In this document: positions 1 through 8,467 of the stretch, piece after piece | Layout of the letters: every line of letters begins with the position of its first letter | Position numbering within the stretch: position 1 is the stretch's first letter | Assembly: GCA_023229665.1 (NCBI GenBank) | Contig: JALNYW010000001.1 | Location: 186,001-250,000 of the forward strand | Length of the DNA: 64,000 nucleotides | Direction of reading: 5' to 3' | Origin: Patescibacteria group bacterium | Lineage (GTDB): Bacteria > Patescibacteriota > Patescibacteriia > 2-12-FULL-60-25 | Made by a program: the position numbers and the translations under genes | Notes under the pieces: generated by a model | What the model saw: the letters and a program-made list of their open reading frames with translations, nothing else | The model's database searches: none | What the model was told of the DNA's origin: nothing

Positions 1-1
1 C

Positions 2-496
2 GCGGCCGTGAAAAAAGCCAAGGTGAAAGTGGATTTCAAGGGGAGCGTCGGTCTCGGCGAATATCTTGACGAGCTCTATAAGAAAACCGCCCGTGCGAAA
101 CTCACCGGTCCGGTGTGGGTGTTGGATTATCCGATCGAGATGAAGCCGCTCGCGAACCGCGTGCCCGGCTCGCCCAAGAAGAGCGCAACCGCGCAATTAG
201 TCGTCCAGGGCGCGGAAATCGTGAATGCGTACTATCACGAACTTCATGATCCGATTGATCAGCGCAACCGCTTTGAAGAGCAGCAGGCGTTGGCGGAAAA
301 GGGGAGCGAAGAGGCCCAGCGTATGGACACCGGTTTTTTGGAAGCTCTCGAACACGGGATGCCGCCGACGTCCGGTTTTGGCATGGGCATTGATCGCCTG
401 ACGGCTATTTTGACCGAGGCGCCGTCTTTGAAAGAAGTAATCTTGTTCCCGACTCTAAGACCCCTGGATTCCCGCCTGCGCGGGAATGACAAATAG
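2..496 (+). CDS. lysS: Lysyl-tRNA synthetase, C-terminal part (5' end cut by window)
   Basis: Class II lysyl-tRNA synthetase charging tRNA-Lys in the cytoplasm. Only about the last 165 residues are present; the frame is open to the window edge, so the real start lies upstream. Visible are the LysRS block EIVNAYYHELHDPIDQRNRF and motif 3, GFGMGIDRLTAILT, followed by EVILFPTLRP where family members normally end. The last residues, LDSRLRGNDK, come from a palindromic repeat that replaces the natural stop (see the repeat at 464). serS follows after 3 bases, so the two are probably one transcript. The identity is secure; the start cannot be seen. Confidence 0.93.
   Translation, partial: AAVKKAKVKVDFKGSVGLGEYLDELYKKTARAKLTGPVWVLDYPIEMKPLANRVPGSPKKSATAQLVVQGAEIVNAYYHELHDPIDQRNRFEEQQALAEKGSEEAQRMDTGFLEALEHGMPPTSGFGMGIDRLTAILTEAPSLKEVILFPTLRPLDSRLRGNDK
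464..490. repeat. Dispersed palindromic repeat inside lysS 3' end
   Basis: An inverted repeat ATTCCCGC (468-475), a CTGC loop, and GCGGGAAT (480-487), inside the longer string starting CTGGATTCCCGCC. The same core resembles the dRS3-type elements of Neisseria and the source of the SFPRRRESR pseudo-peptides seen in many genomes. It is translated here as LDSRLRGND at the tail of LysRS. Confidence 0.7.
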
Positions 497-499
497 ACT

Positions 500-1771
500 A
501 TGTTAGACATGAAATTTATCCGCGAGAATGCGGAGGCGGTAAAGAAGAACGCGGAGAACAAGCGCATGGCGGTCGATATCGACGGCTTGCTTGAGACGGA
601 TGCGCGCCGATTGGACGTCCTGCGTGAAGTCGAAGCTTTGCGCAAAGAACGGAATGAAACCGCGGAAAAGATGAAGTCCGCATCAGCGGATGAGCGTCCG
701 GCTTTGATCGCGCGAGGCAAAGAGATCAAGGAACTCCTTGTCGCCAAAGAAGGGGAGCAAGGGGTTTTGGAAACCAAATGGAAAGAGGAGCTTTTGAAAG
801 TCCCGAACATGACGCATCCGGATTCGCCGATTGGCGCGTCCGACGACGATAACCTGGTCGTCGCCGAAGTCGGCAAGGTTGTGCGGCCGGATTTCAAGCC
901 TTTGTCGCATGTTGAACTGGCGGCGAAGCATGATCTCATTGATTTTGAACGCGCTTCAAAAGTCACCGGCGCGAAGTTTTATTTTCTAAAAGGACAGCTT
1001 GCGATACTCGAGCAGGCTTTGATCGTTTGGGCGATGAAGGAGCTCTCGGCAGAAGGCTATACCGCCATGAGCACGCCGGATTTGGCCCGTGACGAAGTGC
1101 TATTGGGAACGGGATTCAATCCGCGCGGTCCGGAAACCCAGATCTATTCCATCGAAAATACGGATTTGTCGCTGGTAGGTACCGCGGAAATCACCCTTGG
1201 CGGTTATCATAAAGACGAGATCCTGGATGAAGCCGAGCTTCCATTGAAGTATGCCGGCGTTTCGCACTGCTATCGCACGGAAGCGGGCGCATACGGGAAA
1301 GAATCCTATGGCCTCTATCGTGTCCACCAGTTCTCCAAGGTAGAGATGTTCATCTTCTGCGCTCCGAACCAAAGCGAGGCTCTCCACGCCGAATTACGCC
1401 GTTTGGAAGAGCGTATTTTCCAGAAGCTCGGCATTCCGTACCAGGTCGTGGATATTTGCACCGGCGATCTGGGCGGTCCGGCCTATCGTAAATACGACTT
1501 GGAAGGTTGGATGTGGGGCCGCGGGGAGGGGAAGGGCGGCTATGGTGAAATTACCAGCACCTCAAACTGCACGGATTACCAGGCCCGCCGCTTGAATGTC
1601 CGCGTAAAGCGTAAGGACGGTTCGCTCGAATACGCGCATACTTTGAACGGAACGGCTGTTTCCCTGGCGCGCGCCTTGATCACTATTCTGGAAAACCACC
1701 AGCAAGCCGACGGTTCCATCAAAATTCCGGATGTCTTGGTGCCATATACGGGATTCGATACGATTGGTTGA
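500..1771 (+). CDS. serS: Seryl-tRNA synthetase
   Basis: Charges tRNA-Ser; 423 residues, the usual length. The N-terminal 100 residues are charged and heptad-like (tRNA-binding coiled coil, for example ALRKERNETAEKMKSA). Class II motif 2 is CYRTEAGAYGKESYGLYRVH and motif 3 is NGTAVSLARALITILENHQ. The ATG at 500 begins MLDMKFIRENAEAV, a canonical SerRS start. It sits 3 bases after lysS, and alr begins one base after its stop, so lysS-serS-alr look co-transcribed. Two tRNA-Ser genes lie at the far end of the window. Confidence 0.97.
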   Translation: MLDMKFIRENAEAVKKNAENKRMAVDIDGLLETDARRLDVLREVEALRKERNETAEKMKSASADERPALIARGKEIKELLVAKEGEQGVLETKWKEELLKVPNMTHPDSPIGASDDDNLVVAEVGKVVRPDFKPLSHVELAAKHDLIDFERASKVTGAKFYFLKGQLAILEQALIVWAMKELSAEGYTAMSTPDLARDEVLLGTGFNPRGPETQIYSIENTDLSLVGTAEITLGGYHKDEILDEAELPLKYAGVSHCYRTEAGAYGKESYGLYRVHQFSKVEMFIFCAPNQSEALHAELRRLEERIFQKLGIPYQVVDICTGDLGGPAYRKYDLEGWMWGRGEGKGGYGEITSTSNCTDYQARRLNVRVKRKDGSLEYAHTLNGTAVSLARALITILENHQQADGSIKIPDVLVPYTGFDTIG

Positions 1772-1772
1772 T

Positions 1773-2888
1773 ATGAAGACGTGGATCGAAATTGACGGGG
1801 CGGCTTTGAGCCGGAATTTCCGATCCTTATCGCGTCTCGCAAAACCTGCCAAAACCATGGCCGTGATCAAGGCGAATGCCTATGGTCACGGTCTTTTGGA
1901 AACGGCGCATGTCCTCAAAAAATCAGGCGCGGCTTGGTTTGGCGTGGATCACGTTGATGAGGCCCTAGAGCTTCGTAAGGCGGGGATTAAGCAGCCTATC
2001 CTTATCCTGGGTTATACGCCGCTCAGTCGTCTGTCCGAAGCCGTCCAAAAAGACATTTCTCTTGTCGCTTACAATCTCGATACGTTTCGCGCTCTCGCCA
2101 AGCTAAAAGGGAAGAAAGCGCGGGTCCATGTTCCCATCGAAACCGGACTCACCCGCCAGGGGATAGGGGAAGTGGAGTTGGACCTCGTCCTCGCCTGTCT
2201 CGTTCAAAACCGTGGCCGGATCCAACTCGAAGGCATCCATACCCACTTCGCCAACATCGAGGACACGAAATCCAGGTCCTATGCCGACCATCAGATCAGC
2301 GAGTACAAAAAGGCGATAGGGAAATTTGAAGCATACAAATTGTATCCAACATTCAAACACACGGCTTCAACGGCTGCATCCATTTTGTACTCAGATACGC
2401 ATTTCGATTTAGTGCGTACGGGCATCGGTTTGTACGGCCTGTGGCCTTCGGAAGATACGCGCGGCCGGGCCCAGCATCGCTTGAAACTGGAACCGGTTCT
2501 CTCTTGGAAAACCATGGTCGCGCAAGTGAAATCCGTGAAGCGCGGCACCCCCGTCAGCTATGGGCTCACGGAGCGTGTGCGCCGTGATTCCAAAGTCGCG
2601 GTTTTGCCCATCGGATATGCGGATGGTTTTGATCGCGTCGCGAATTCAAAACAGGGTCATGTCCTGGTCGGTGGAAAGCGCTGCAAAGTCCTGGGTCGCG
2701 TCTGCATGAATATGACCATGGTGGATGTGACGGATGTCCAAAATGTCCGTCCTGAGGATGAAGTCGTTTTGATCGGCAAACAAGGCAAGGAACGCATCAC
2801 GGCCGAAGAGCTTGCCACGCTTCAAAAGACCATCAATTACGAAGTCGTGACCCGCTTGAACTGGGACATTCCGCGCAAGCTTATTTGA
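1773..2888 (+). CDS. alr: Alanine racemase
   Basis: PLP enzyme interconverting L- and D-alanine for peptidoglycan. 371 residues from the ATG at 1773, one base after the serS stop; an upstream ATG at 1731 would overlap serS and adds residues foreign to the family. The PLP lysine is K33 in AVIKANAYGHG. The C-terminal beta domain carries VSYGLTERV, the region of the catalytic tyrosine, then LPIGYADGF and GRVCMNMTMVDV. ddl follows, giving the D-Ala to D-Ala-D-Ala pathway in order. Confidence 0.96.
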   Translation: MKTWIEIDGAALSRNFRSLSRLAKPAKTMAVIKANAYGHGLLETAHVLKKSGAAWFGVDHVDEALELRKAGIKQPILILGYTPLSRLSEAVQKDISLVAYNLDTFRALAKLKGKKARVHVPIETGLTRQGIGEVELDLVLACLVQNRGRIQLEGIHTHFANIEDTKSRSYADHQISEYKKAIGKFEAYKLYPTFKHTASTAASILYSDTHFDLVRTGIGLYGLWPSEDTRGRAQHRLKLEPVLSWKTMVAQVKSVKRGTPVSYGLTERVRRDSKVAVLPIGYADGFDRVANSKQGHVLVGGKRCKVLGRVCMNMTMVDVTDVQNVRPEDEVVLIGKQGKERITAEELATLQKTINYEVVTRLNWDIPRKLI

Positions 2889-2903
2889 TGGCACAATGAG
2901 GCC

Positions 2904-3857
2904 ATGATCCGGGTGGCTGTATTGCTGGGAGGGGCTTCGTCCGAACGGGCGGTCTCTTTACGTTCCGGGGCCATGGTGGTCCGCCAATTGCCGCGCAGCG
3001 CGTATCACGTAACAACCTACGACACGGGAAAGAAGGCCGGCCTCTCCAAGCTCGTCCGAGATGCCCAAAAAGGTAAAATCGATGTCGTCTTCAATGCCCT
3101 GCATGGTACGCACGGCGAAGACGGCCATATCCAAGGCCTGCTTGAAATTCTTGGCTTGCCTTACACGGGTTCCGGCGTTTGCGCGTCCGCGATCGCCATG
3201 GACAAGCAGCTTTCCAAAGACCTTTTCGATAGGGCGGGACTCCCAATCATCAAGGGGCTGTTGGTCGGGGCCGAAGAGTTTAAGAAAGAGCCGAAAGCGG
3301 TCTTATCAAGAATCAAACAAGCGCTTGGGACCGAGATCGTTATCAAGCCAAATGCTTCGGGTTCCAGTGTCGGGCTATTCGTCCGTCCAAAACAAAAGGA
3401 TTGGGCCAAGGCTATCAAAACCGCGTTGAAAGAAGATAGCAGTTGTCTCGTAGAGAAGCTGGTTTCAGGACGTGAAATAACGGTTCCGGTCCTTGAGTAC
3501 CGAGGAGCGCCCAGGGCATTACCCGTGATTGAAATTCGCACAGTTGGAGGCGTCTTTGACTATCATGCGAAATATCACGACAAGCGCACGCAGGAAATTT
3601 GCCCGGCGGATATCGGAGCTCGCGCAACTCGTCTCGCGCAAACATTGGCCGTGAGAGCCCATCGTACACTCGGCTGCAGGGGATACTCGCGCACGGATAT
3701 GATGTTGGATGAAAAAGGACGGCTCTTCATCCTTGAAACGAATACGTTGCCGGGACTCACCCAAGCTTCTTTGTTGCCGAAGTCCGCGAAAGCCATCGGA
3801 ATGGATTATCCGGCGCTCTTATCGCATTTAATTCGCGAAGCTTTATATGCGAGTTAA
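2904..3857 (+). CDS. ddl: D-alanine--D-alanine ligase
   Basis: ATP-grasp ligase joining two D-alanines for the peptidoglycan stem peptide. 317 residues. The N-terminal domain has GGASSERAVSLRSG and ALHGTHGEDGHIQG. The ATP-grasp core shows IKPNASGSSVGLF and EKLVSGREITVPVLE, and the metal-binding end is RLFILETNTLPGLT. The ATG at 2904 is 15 bases after alr; no good Shine-Dalgarno is seen. The last 11 bases overlap the ftsQ-like gene, so translation is probably coupled. Confidence 0.96.
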   Translation: MIRVAVLLGGASSERAVSLRSGAMVVRQLPRSAYHVTTYDTGKKAGLSKLVRDAQKGKIDVVFNALHGTHGEDGHIQGLLEILGLPYTGSGVCASAIAMDKQLSKDLFDRAGLPIIKGLLVGAEEFKKEPKAVLSRIKQALGTEIVIKPNASGSSVGLFVRPKQKDWAKAIKTALKEDSSCLVEKLVSGREITVPVLEYRGAPRALPVIEIRTVGGVFDYHAKYHDKRTQEICPADIGARATRLAQTLAVRAHRTLGCRGYSRTDMMLDEKGRLFILETNTLPGLTQASLLPKSAKAIGMDYPALLSHLIREALYAS

Positions 3858-4698
3858 GCGCCGCGCCAATCTTGAAGCGGGGGACGTGAACCGCGGCCTC
3901 CAGCGCGCGCGTAACACCAAGCGCCGTGCCGTGTTTTCCATTCTGACTTTATGCGCCGCCTTTGGTTGGACATATTTAGTGTTCATTAGCGATGTTTTTG
4001 CGATCAATATGGTTGAGGTGAGGGGAGTGAAGGCCTTGGATCCGGTGGACGTCACAAAAGAGGTTTTTGAAGTTCTCGACTCAAGAACAGAGTTCCGCCC
4101 CTGGCCTGCCCGCCACGCGTGGTTTATTAATCGTCGAGCCTTAGCGGAACAGCTTAAAGCGCGCTTATTCGTGTTGGATGCCTCTGTGGACAACTCCTAC
4201 AATAACGTTTTACGACTCAAGATAGAAGAGAGGTCCAAGAGAGTAGTCTTCCACTCGCACCAACAGTATTTTTGGCTTGATCTTCAAGGCGTCGCTACCG
4301 CAGAGCTTGATGAAGATGAAAAACTTGATGTCCAGGCTCGTTTGCTTGGTAATCGCCCCATTCGTCCTGATGAGCCTCCAGTCATTAAACGTGACTTAGA
4401 TGAGTCCGTATCATCAGGATTCGTTTTAGCGACGTCCCAGGAAGCCCGTGAATGGATCCAGCTGTCTGAGCAGGTTCGATCTACGGGACTCAGTTATCGT
4501 GAAATCGAGCCTCCTACGGCCTCTAGCAGTCTTTTCAAGGTACTGAGCGCCGCAGGACATAATGTACTGATGGATATAACCGCGCCCATTGAAACCCAGG
4601 TACATACATACCAAGCATTCCTTAAAAACCAACCAAAGGACGTAGGACGGCCTGAGTATATTGACGTACGAGTTCCAGGACGGGTTTATTTCAAGTAA
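3847..4698 (+). CDS. ftsQ: FtsQ/DivIB-like cell-division protein
   Basis: Probable divisome protein, 283 residues. Layout: a basic cytoplasmic tail (MRVKRRANLEAGDVNRG), one membrane segment near residues 28-48 (AVFSILTLCAAFGWTYLVF), then a POTRA-like start (INMVEVRGVKALDP) and a beta-rich extracellular part with LRLKIEERSKRVVFH. Sequence is poorly conserved, as in this family. The position after ddl matches the division and cell-wall cluster of many bacteria, where ftsQ follows murC/ddl. It overlaps ddl by 11 bases. No clear terminator is seen after it. Confidence 0.75.
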   Translation: MRVKRRANLEAGDVNRGLQRARNTKRRAVFSILTLCAAFGWTYLVFISDVFAINMVEVRGVKALDPVDVTKEVFEVLDSRTEFRPWPARHAWFINRRALAEQLKARLFVLDASVDNSYNNVLRLKIEERSKRVVFHSHQQYFWLDLQGVATAELDEDEKLDVQARLLGNRPIRPDEPPVIKRDLDESVSSGFVLATSQEAREWIQLSEQVRSTGLSYREIEPPTASSSLFKVLSAAGHNVLMDITAPIETQVHTYQAFLKNQPKDVGRPEYIDVRVPGRVYFK

Positions 4699-5013
4699 GG
4701 CAAAACCGGATTTAAAAGGCCTCATGTGTCTGATAAGATACATTGTACGACACTAGGCTATATCGTAAAATGCGGGCTCCTTTCCCCTCCCCGCCCGTAA
4801 AAATTCAATTTTTGGGACCTTTTCCATTCGGTCCTTGAATCGGTACAAAATAGGTTTTTTTATTTTTTTCTATTCCCTTTTCATCGCGCGAAATAATTTT
4901 TATTTTCAAAAATATTTTTCGTTTCCCCGTCACTCCTTCATTTGACCGCCGGTTTTTCTCTCCATAAGCTATTTTTAGTTCCCTCTCTCCCCCTCACCCT
5001 TTGGAGGTCTCCT
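4699..5013 (+). promoter_or_regulatory. AT-rich intergenic region with promoter for the 5014 gene
   Basis: No gene is visible in this 315-base gap. The middle (about 4800-4930) is very AT-rich. A good promoter sits near its end: TTGACC (4942-4947), a 17-base spacer, TAAGCT (4965-4970), then a leader of about 37 bases with GGAGG at 5003-5007, six bases before the GTG start. A weak CGGGC/GCCCG hairpin lies near 4773-4797 without a T-run. Confidence 0.55.
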
Positions 5014-5244
5014 GTGTCAGATTCCACCCGTGACCCCGAAGGGGTCTACACCTTCGGTGAATTCACCGAGCGCTCCTGGACCGTGCTCATGCTCTGGGCC
5101 GACCTCATCATGGGCCTCTACGAGGATCTGATGAAGGTCCTCAAGTCCCTCCGGGACGAGATCGACCTCTCGTGGCTGGACGACGCCGAGCGGATGCGCG
5201 AGGAGCTCCGTGACGCGGATCGTAAGTATCACGCTGCTGCCTGA
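5014..5244 (+). CDS. Small protein of unknown function, 76 residues
   Basis: Family not recognised. The GTG start at 5014 is chosen because GGAGG ends six bases upstream. The protein is acidic, with a hydrophobic middle (WTVLMLWADLIMGLYEDLMKV) and a charged, probably helical tail rich in Asp, Glu and Arg. Codons favour GAG, CTC and AAG, unlike neighbouring ddl and ftsQ. Its stop codon is the loop of the terminator at 5236-5257. It is one of the solitary gene units discussed under findings. Function cannot be assigned. Confidence 0.7.
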   Translation: MSDSTRDPEGVYTFGEFTERSWTVLMLWADLIMGLYEDLMKVLKSLRDEIDLSWLDDAERMREELRDADRKYHAAA

Positions 5245-5257
5245 TGGCAGCTTTTTT
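5236..5257 (+). terminator. Intrinsic terminator with stop codon in its loop
   Basis: Stem GCTGCC (5236-5241) and GGCAGC (5246-5251), loop TGAT, then six T. The TGA of the preceding gene is the loop. Confidence 0.88.
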
Positions 5258-5261
5258 GTTG

Positions 5262-5267
5262 TATAAT
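5262..5267 (+). promoter_or_regulatory. -10 box TATAAT, leaderless start of the FAD oxidoreductase
   Basis: A consensus TATAAT ends seven bases before the ATG at 5275, so transcription should begin at or next to the start codon. No Shine-Dalgarno is possible. Confidence 0.65.
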
Positions 5268-5274
5268 TGTTTAC

Positions 5275-6528
5275 ATGCAATCGCTTCCCGAATCCACCTG
5301 GCAAGATGACATACGGCCGCTGGAGCGGTTTTCGAAGCTTGGAAGCGATTTAAAAGTTGATGTTGCCATCGTAGGAGCCGGTTTAGCCGGCCTGTGCACG
5401 GCCTACGAGCTCTCAAAGACCGGTTTAAGCGTCGCGGTGCTGAATAAAACGAATATTGGAGATAGCGCGACCGGCTACACTACGGCCTTCGCAACCTACG
5501 ATATTGATACGAATCTTGCGGACTTAGTCGCCATGTACGGCAAAGCTCGCGCCAAAATGGTTTGGGAATCGGGGCGGACGGCCATTGATTGGCTCGAGGA
5601 GACTTTGAAGCACGAAGAAATCGAAGCGGAGTTCATGCGTTGCTCGCTTACGGTATTCGCTCATAGCGCGAAGGAGGCGCGGGCCTTGGATAAGGAGGCG
5701 AAAACGGCCATGGCATTTGGGTTTCCTATCTCTATCGAACAAGTTCCGAATTTGGGTTTCGCGCAAGCGGGACATTTCACCTTGCATCACCAGGCCAAAT
5801 GCCATGCGACCAAGGTGCTTTTCGGTTTGGCCCGCACCTGCGCCAAGCGCGGCGTAAAGATCTACGAAGATACGGAAGTGACGAAGATAAGCGGCCGTTC
5901 TCCCCTGTTGGAGACTGCGACGGGGCATTCCGTACAAGCAAAATGGGTTTTGGTGGCTTCGTATTATCCGATCGGCCGGCAGGGCGTCACCGCTTTTAAA
6001 AAAGCGCGTTATGAGAGCTATGTGCTTGAGGCAAAGATTCCCAGCGGGCGCATCAGAGAGGGTTTGTATTTGGACACGTCAACGCCTTATCACTATTTCC
6101 GGGTAGATCGTCGCGGAGATCACGATCGCTTGATTTTGGGCGGTGAGGATCATCGCGCGGACATTCCGGTTCCTGCCAAAAATGCGTTTACGGTTTTGCA
6201 TCGGTATTTGGATCGGCTTGTGGGGCCGGGAAAGCACGAATTCGTGCGCCAATGGCAAGGCCACATGATCGAGCCGAGCGATGGCTTGCCCCTCATCGGC
6301 CTCACGAAGCCAAATCATCTTGTCGCGACCGGTTTTTCCGGTAATGGTTTTACGTATGCGCCGATCACGGCCATGCTGTGCCGCTCCATCATCCAAGGTG
6401 AAAAACATCCATGGCAGGCGCTCTACAGCCCCCGCCGTATCCCGAATCTCATCCAAATGGCGTATAAGGGTCGTGATTATTCAAAAATCTTGCTTGGTGG
6501 CGCATTGAAAAATTTGTTCAAGAAATAA
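5275..6528 (+). CDS. FAD-dependent oxidoreductase (DAO family)
   Basis: Predicted flavoprotein of the D-amino-acid oxidase/DadA superfamily, 417 residues. The ADP-binding fold is near residues 28-58: VDVAIVGAGLAGLCTAYELS (GxGxxG) followed by a beta strand. Near the C terminus, HLVATGFSGNGFTYAPI is the usual second FAD-contacting region. There is no C-terminal Rieske domain, which some relatives carry. The substrate cannot be read from sequence; amine or amino-acid oxidation is the family's usual chemistry. It appears monocistronic, with a TATAAT seven bases before ATG and a bidirectional terminator after it. Confidence 0.85.
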   Translation: MQSLPESTWQDDIRPLERFSKLGSDLKVDVAIVGAGLAGLCTAYELSKTGLSVAVLNKTNIGDSATGYTTAFATYDIDTNLADLVAMYGKARAKMVWESGRTAIDWLEETLKHEEIEAEFMRCSLTVFAHSAKEARALDKEAKTAMAFGFPISIEQVPNLGFAQAGHFTLHHQAKCHATKVLFGLARTCAKRGVKIYEDTEVTKISGRSPLLETATGHSVQAKWVLVASYYPIGRQGVTAFKKARYESYVLEAKIPSGRIREGLYLDTSTPYHYFRVDRRGDHDRLILGGEDHRADIPVPAKNAFTVLHRYLDRLVGPGKHEFVRQWQGHMIEPSDGLPLIGLTKPNHLVATGFSGNGFTYAPITAMLCRSIIQGEKHPWQALYSPRRIPNLIQMAYKGRDYSKILLGGALKNLFKK

Positions 6529-6531
6529 AAA

Positions 6532-6550
6532 GACCCCGCGTTGCGGGGTC
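6532..6550. terminator. Bidirectional terminator between convergent genes
   Basis: GACCCCGC (6532-6539), loop GTT, GCGGGGTC (6543-6550). On the minus strand five T follow; on the plus strand none, so it mainly serves the HD gene, whose TGA (6551-6549) forms part of the stem. Confidence 0.85.
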
Positions 6551-7772
6551 AGTACTCCATTAGTGAATCGTCTGCGGTCAATCCGAGGAGGCCGCCGGGC
6601 AGACCGGGGAACTCATCGTACGCATCCGGAATGCTCTGCAGGAACTCGCTGATGCGGTCGCCCCAGACGAGATATTCCGTCATCGCCGTGCGGAAGCCGC
6701 AGGCCCAGGCCCGCTGCGAACCCACATCGAGTTGGCGGAAATTCGATTCCAACGTTTGCGCCGTTTCCGGCTTGAGCGTCGGCTCGATGGTGCGCAGGAA
6801 CTTCGTCCAGGCTTTGGTGATCCGTTCCAGGTTTACGTCCGTCGGGCGCGCGACTTGGGCGATGATGTATTCGAGCGACGCCTTATAGGTATCGCGCTGG
6901 TGCACCATGCGTCCCCGATCGTATTTGCCGTAGGGCGATTCGTTGGACTGCGAGCGGGCGAACATCCGCATGTGTTCGAGCATGGTCTGCTTGCCGCCTG
7001 CCGCCTTGATCTCCTCGTCGGAGCGCAGCAGCGGTTGCATGACCTCGCCGAACTTGGCGGTGTAGAACCCGTGAGCCCCGAAGTCCTCGTGGTCCTTGGC
7101 CAGGGTCAGATAGTGCCGGCCGACCATGCATGGACCCGAACAGTCCAGCCGGTCGGTCCAGCGGGGAAGCCAGACCGCATGGATCGGTTGCCCGTCATGC
7201 GTGTCCGGATAGGGATGGACTTCGCGCGTGACGCCGTCAACGCACTCGACCACGGAAGGCCTCAGATAGTGCGTGTGGGCCGCGATGGCCCAGGCCACCA
7301 GGTCAGCCTCCGGTTCGGTGATTACGCCGGATTCGAGACCCGCCGCACGGACAAGGAGCGCGGCCGCTTCCGCATGGCGGAACGCGCGTGACTTGTCTGC
7401 GTAGCGGTCAAGAAACAGCGTACCGATGTCGTGCAGGGTGCCACCCAGGATGCCCGGAAGAACGAGTCCGGGATCGAGGAAGGGATCATGTGCCAGGTAG
7501 AGAGAGTGGATGCAGTCGCGCGACCAGTGCCCGAGGCCATGGCCCGCATCCCCGTCCCGGACGTCCTTGCCGTCGAGGATGAGGTGCTGGATGGCTTTGA
7601 GGGCGTCCATCGCGCGAGCGATGGCGTCTTCACGCCCCAGGCGCGTCTGAGCGGTAGCCGCGAGCGTGGGGGTGAAACGCGACCGCAGGGCCTGCATTTC
7701 TTCGTACAACTCCCCTTCCGCCTTCGGATCCGCAACCAGTCCTTTTAACCGATTCAATGTGAGAGTGCGCAT
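6549..7772 (-). CDS. HD-domain phosphohydrolase-like protein
   Basis: 407 residues from the ATG at 7772, chosen because GGAGG (7780-7784) lies seven bases upstream; a longer frame to 7889 has no such support. Metal ligands typical of HD proteins are visible: H82 in GHGLGHWSRD, H114-D115 in GGTLHDIG, H133 in RHAEAAA, and H166 in AAHTHYL. HD proteins hydrolyse phosphoesters, often nucleotides; the substrate here is unknown. Codons favour GAG, CTC and AAG, and the stop lies in the terminator stem, as in the other solitary units. A second HD protein of the same gene class is at 28607. Confidence 0.8.
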   Translation of the reverse strand: MRTLTLNRLKGLVADPKAEGELYEEMQALRSRFTPTLAATAQTRLGREDAIARAMDALKAIQHLILDGKDVRDGDAGHGLGHWSRDCIHSLYLAHDPFLDPGLVLPGILGGTLHDIGTLFLDRYADKSRAFRHAEAAALLVRAAGLESGVITEPEADLVAWAIAAHTHYLRPSVVECVDGVTREVHPYPDTHDGQPIHAVWLPRWTDRLDCSGPCMVGRHYLTLAKDHEDFGAHGFYTAKFGEVMQPLLRSDEEIKAAGGKQTMLEHMRMFARSQSNESPYGKYDRGRMVHQRDTYKASLEYIIAQVARPTDVNLERITKAWTKFLRTIEPTLKPETAQTLESNFRQLDVGSQRAWACGFRTAMTEYLVWGDRISEFLQSIPDAYDEFPGLPGGLLGLTADDSLMEY

Positions 7773-7812
7773 ACCCGGACCTCCTTCTGTATAAGGGTTG
7801 GGGTATGGCCTC

Positions 7813-7841
7813 GGTGTAGCGAAAAAATCGGTTTTCGTCAA
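7813..7841 (-). promoter_or_regulatory. Promoter of the HD-domain gene
   Basis: TTGACG (7841-7836), 17-base spacer, TACACC (7818-7813) on the minus strand. The -35 box includes the TGA stop of the SanA-like gene upstream. The leader is about 35 bases and holds the GGAGG. Confidence 0.55.
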
Positions 7842-8467
7842 TCCTGCTCCACCGGACTCTTTGGTGGCCAGAGATAGACATCCATCCAAGCTTTGAAACT
7901 TGAGGTGAGATCACGCGAGATGAAAAACAAAATACGCTGATATGGCCGGCGATCCGCGGGAAGCCCCTGCGTATCAATCCCGAACGCGTGGCACAGGAAC
8001 AATGCGCGTCCCAAGTGAAAACGTTGCGTGACTACGACCGCTTCCTTCACGCCATACACCGTCGCCGCGCGCTTGCAGCTCTCATACGTTCGATAGCCCT
8101 GGCCGTCCACGATTACGTCCGTGCTCGTCACCCCTGACTTGATCGCCAGGTCAGCCATAGTTTCCACTTCGTCGACATGGAACCCGCCGTCATCCCCCGT
8201 CATGATGAGCTTCTTCACCTTGCCGGCCTTGTACGCGTCCACAGCCTCCATGACGCGGTCATAGAGCGCGTCCGAGGGTGTCCCGTCCTGTTTGACGCTC
8301 GCGCCCAGCACGATGGCATATTCGACCGGACGCAAATCCGTTCCGGCGGTCACGATATCCCGTACATAGGCGAGCTGGACATACGAAATGACGACCGTGA
8401 CAAAAACCACGGCCGCCGCGGCCGTTCCGATCAGCGCCTTCGCCGCGCGTTTCAGGTAGATGTTCAT
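7838..8467 (-). CDS. SanA/YdcF-like DUF218 membrane protein
   Basis: 209 residues with one N-terminal membrane segment (about 9-30) and a DUF218 domain outside. Recognisable blocks are YAIVLGASVKQDGTPSDALYDR, LIMTGDDG and VVVTQRFHLGRALFLC. Members such as SanA and ElyC affect envelope permeability or peptidoglycan and lipid-carrier homeostasis, but the activity is not established here. Its ATG overlaps the rmuC stop by four bases, so it is the second gene of an rmuC operon. Confidence 0.85.
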   Translation of the reverse strand: MNIYLKRAAKALIGTAAAAVVFVTVVISYVQLAYVRDIVTAGTDLRPVEYAIVLGASVKQDGTPSDALYDRVMEAVDAYKAGKVKKLIMTGDDGGFHVDEVETMADLAIKSGVTSTDVIVDGQGYRTYESCKRAATVYGVKEAVVVTQRFHLGRALFLCHAFGIDTQGLPADRRPYQRILFFISRDLTSSFKAWMDVYLWPPKSPVEQD

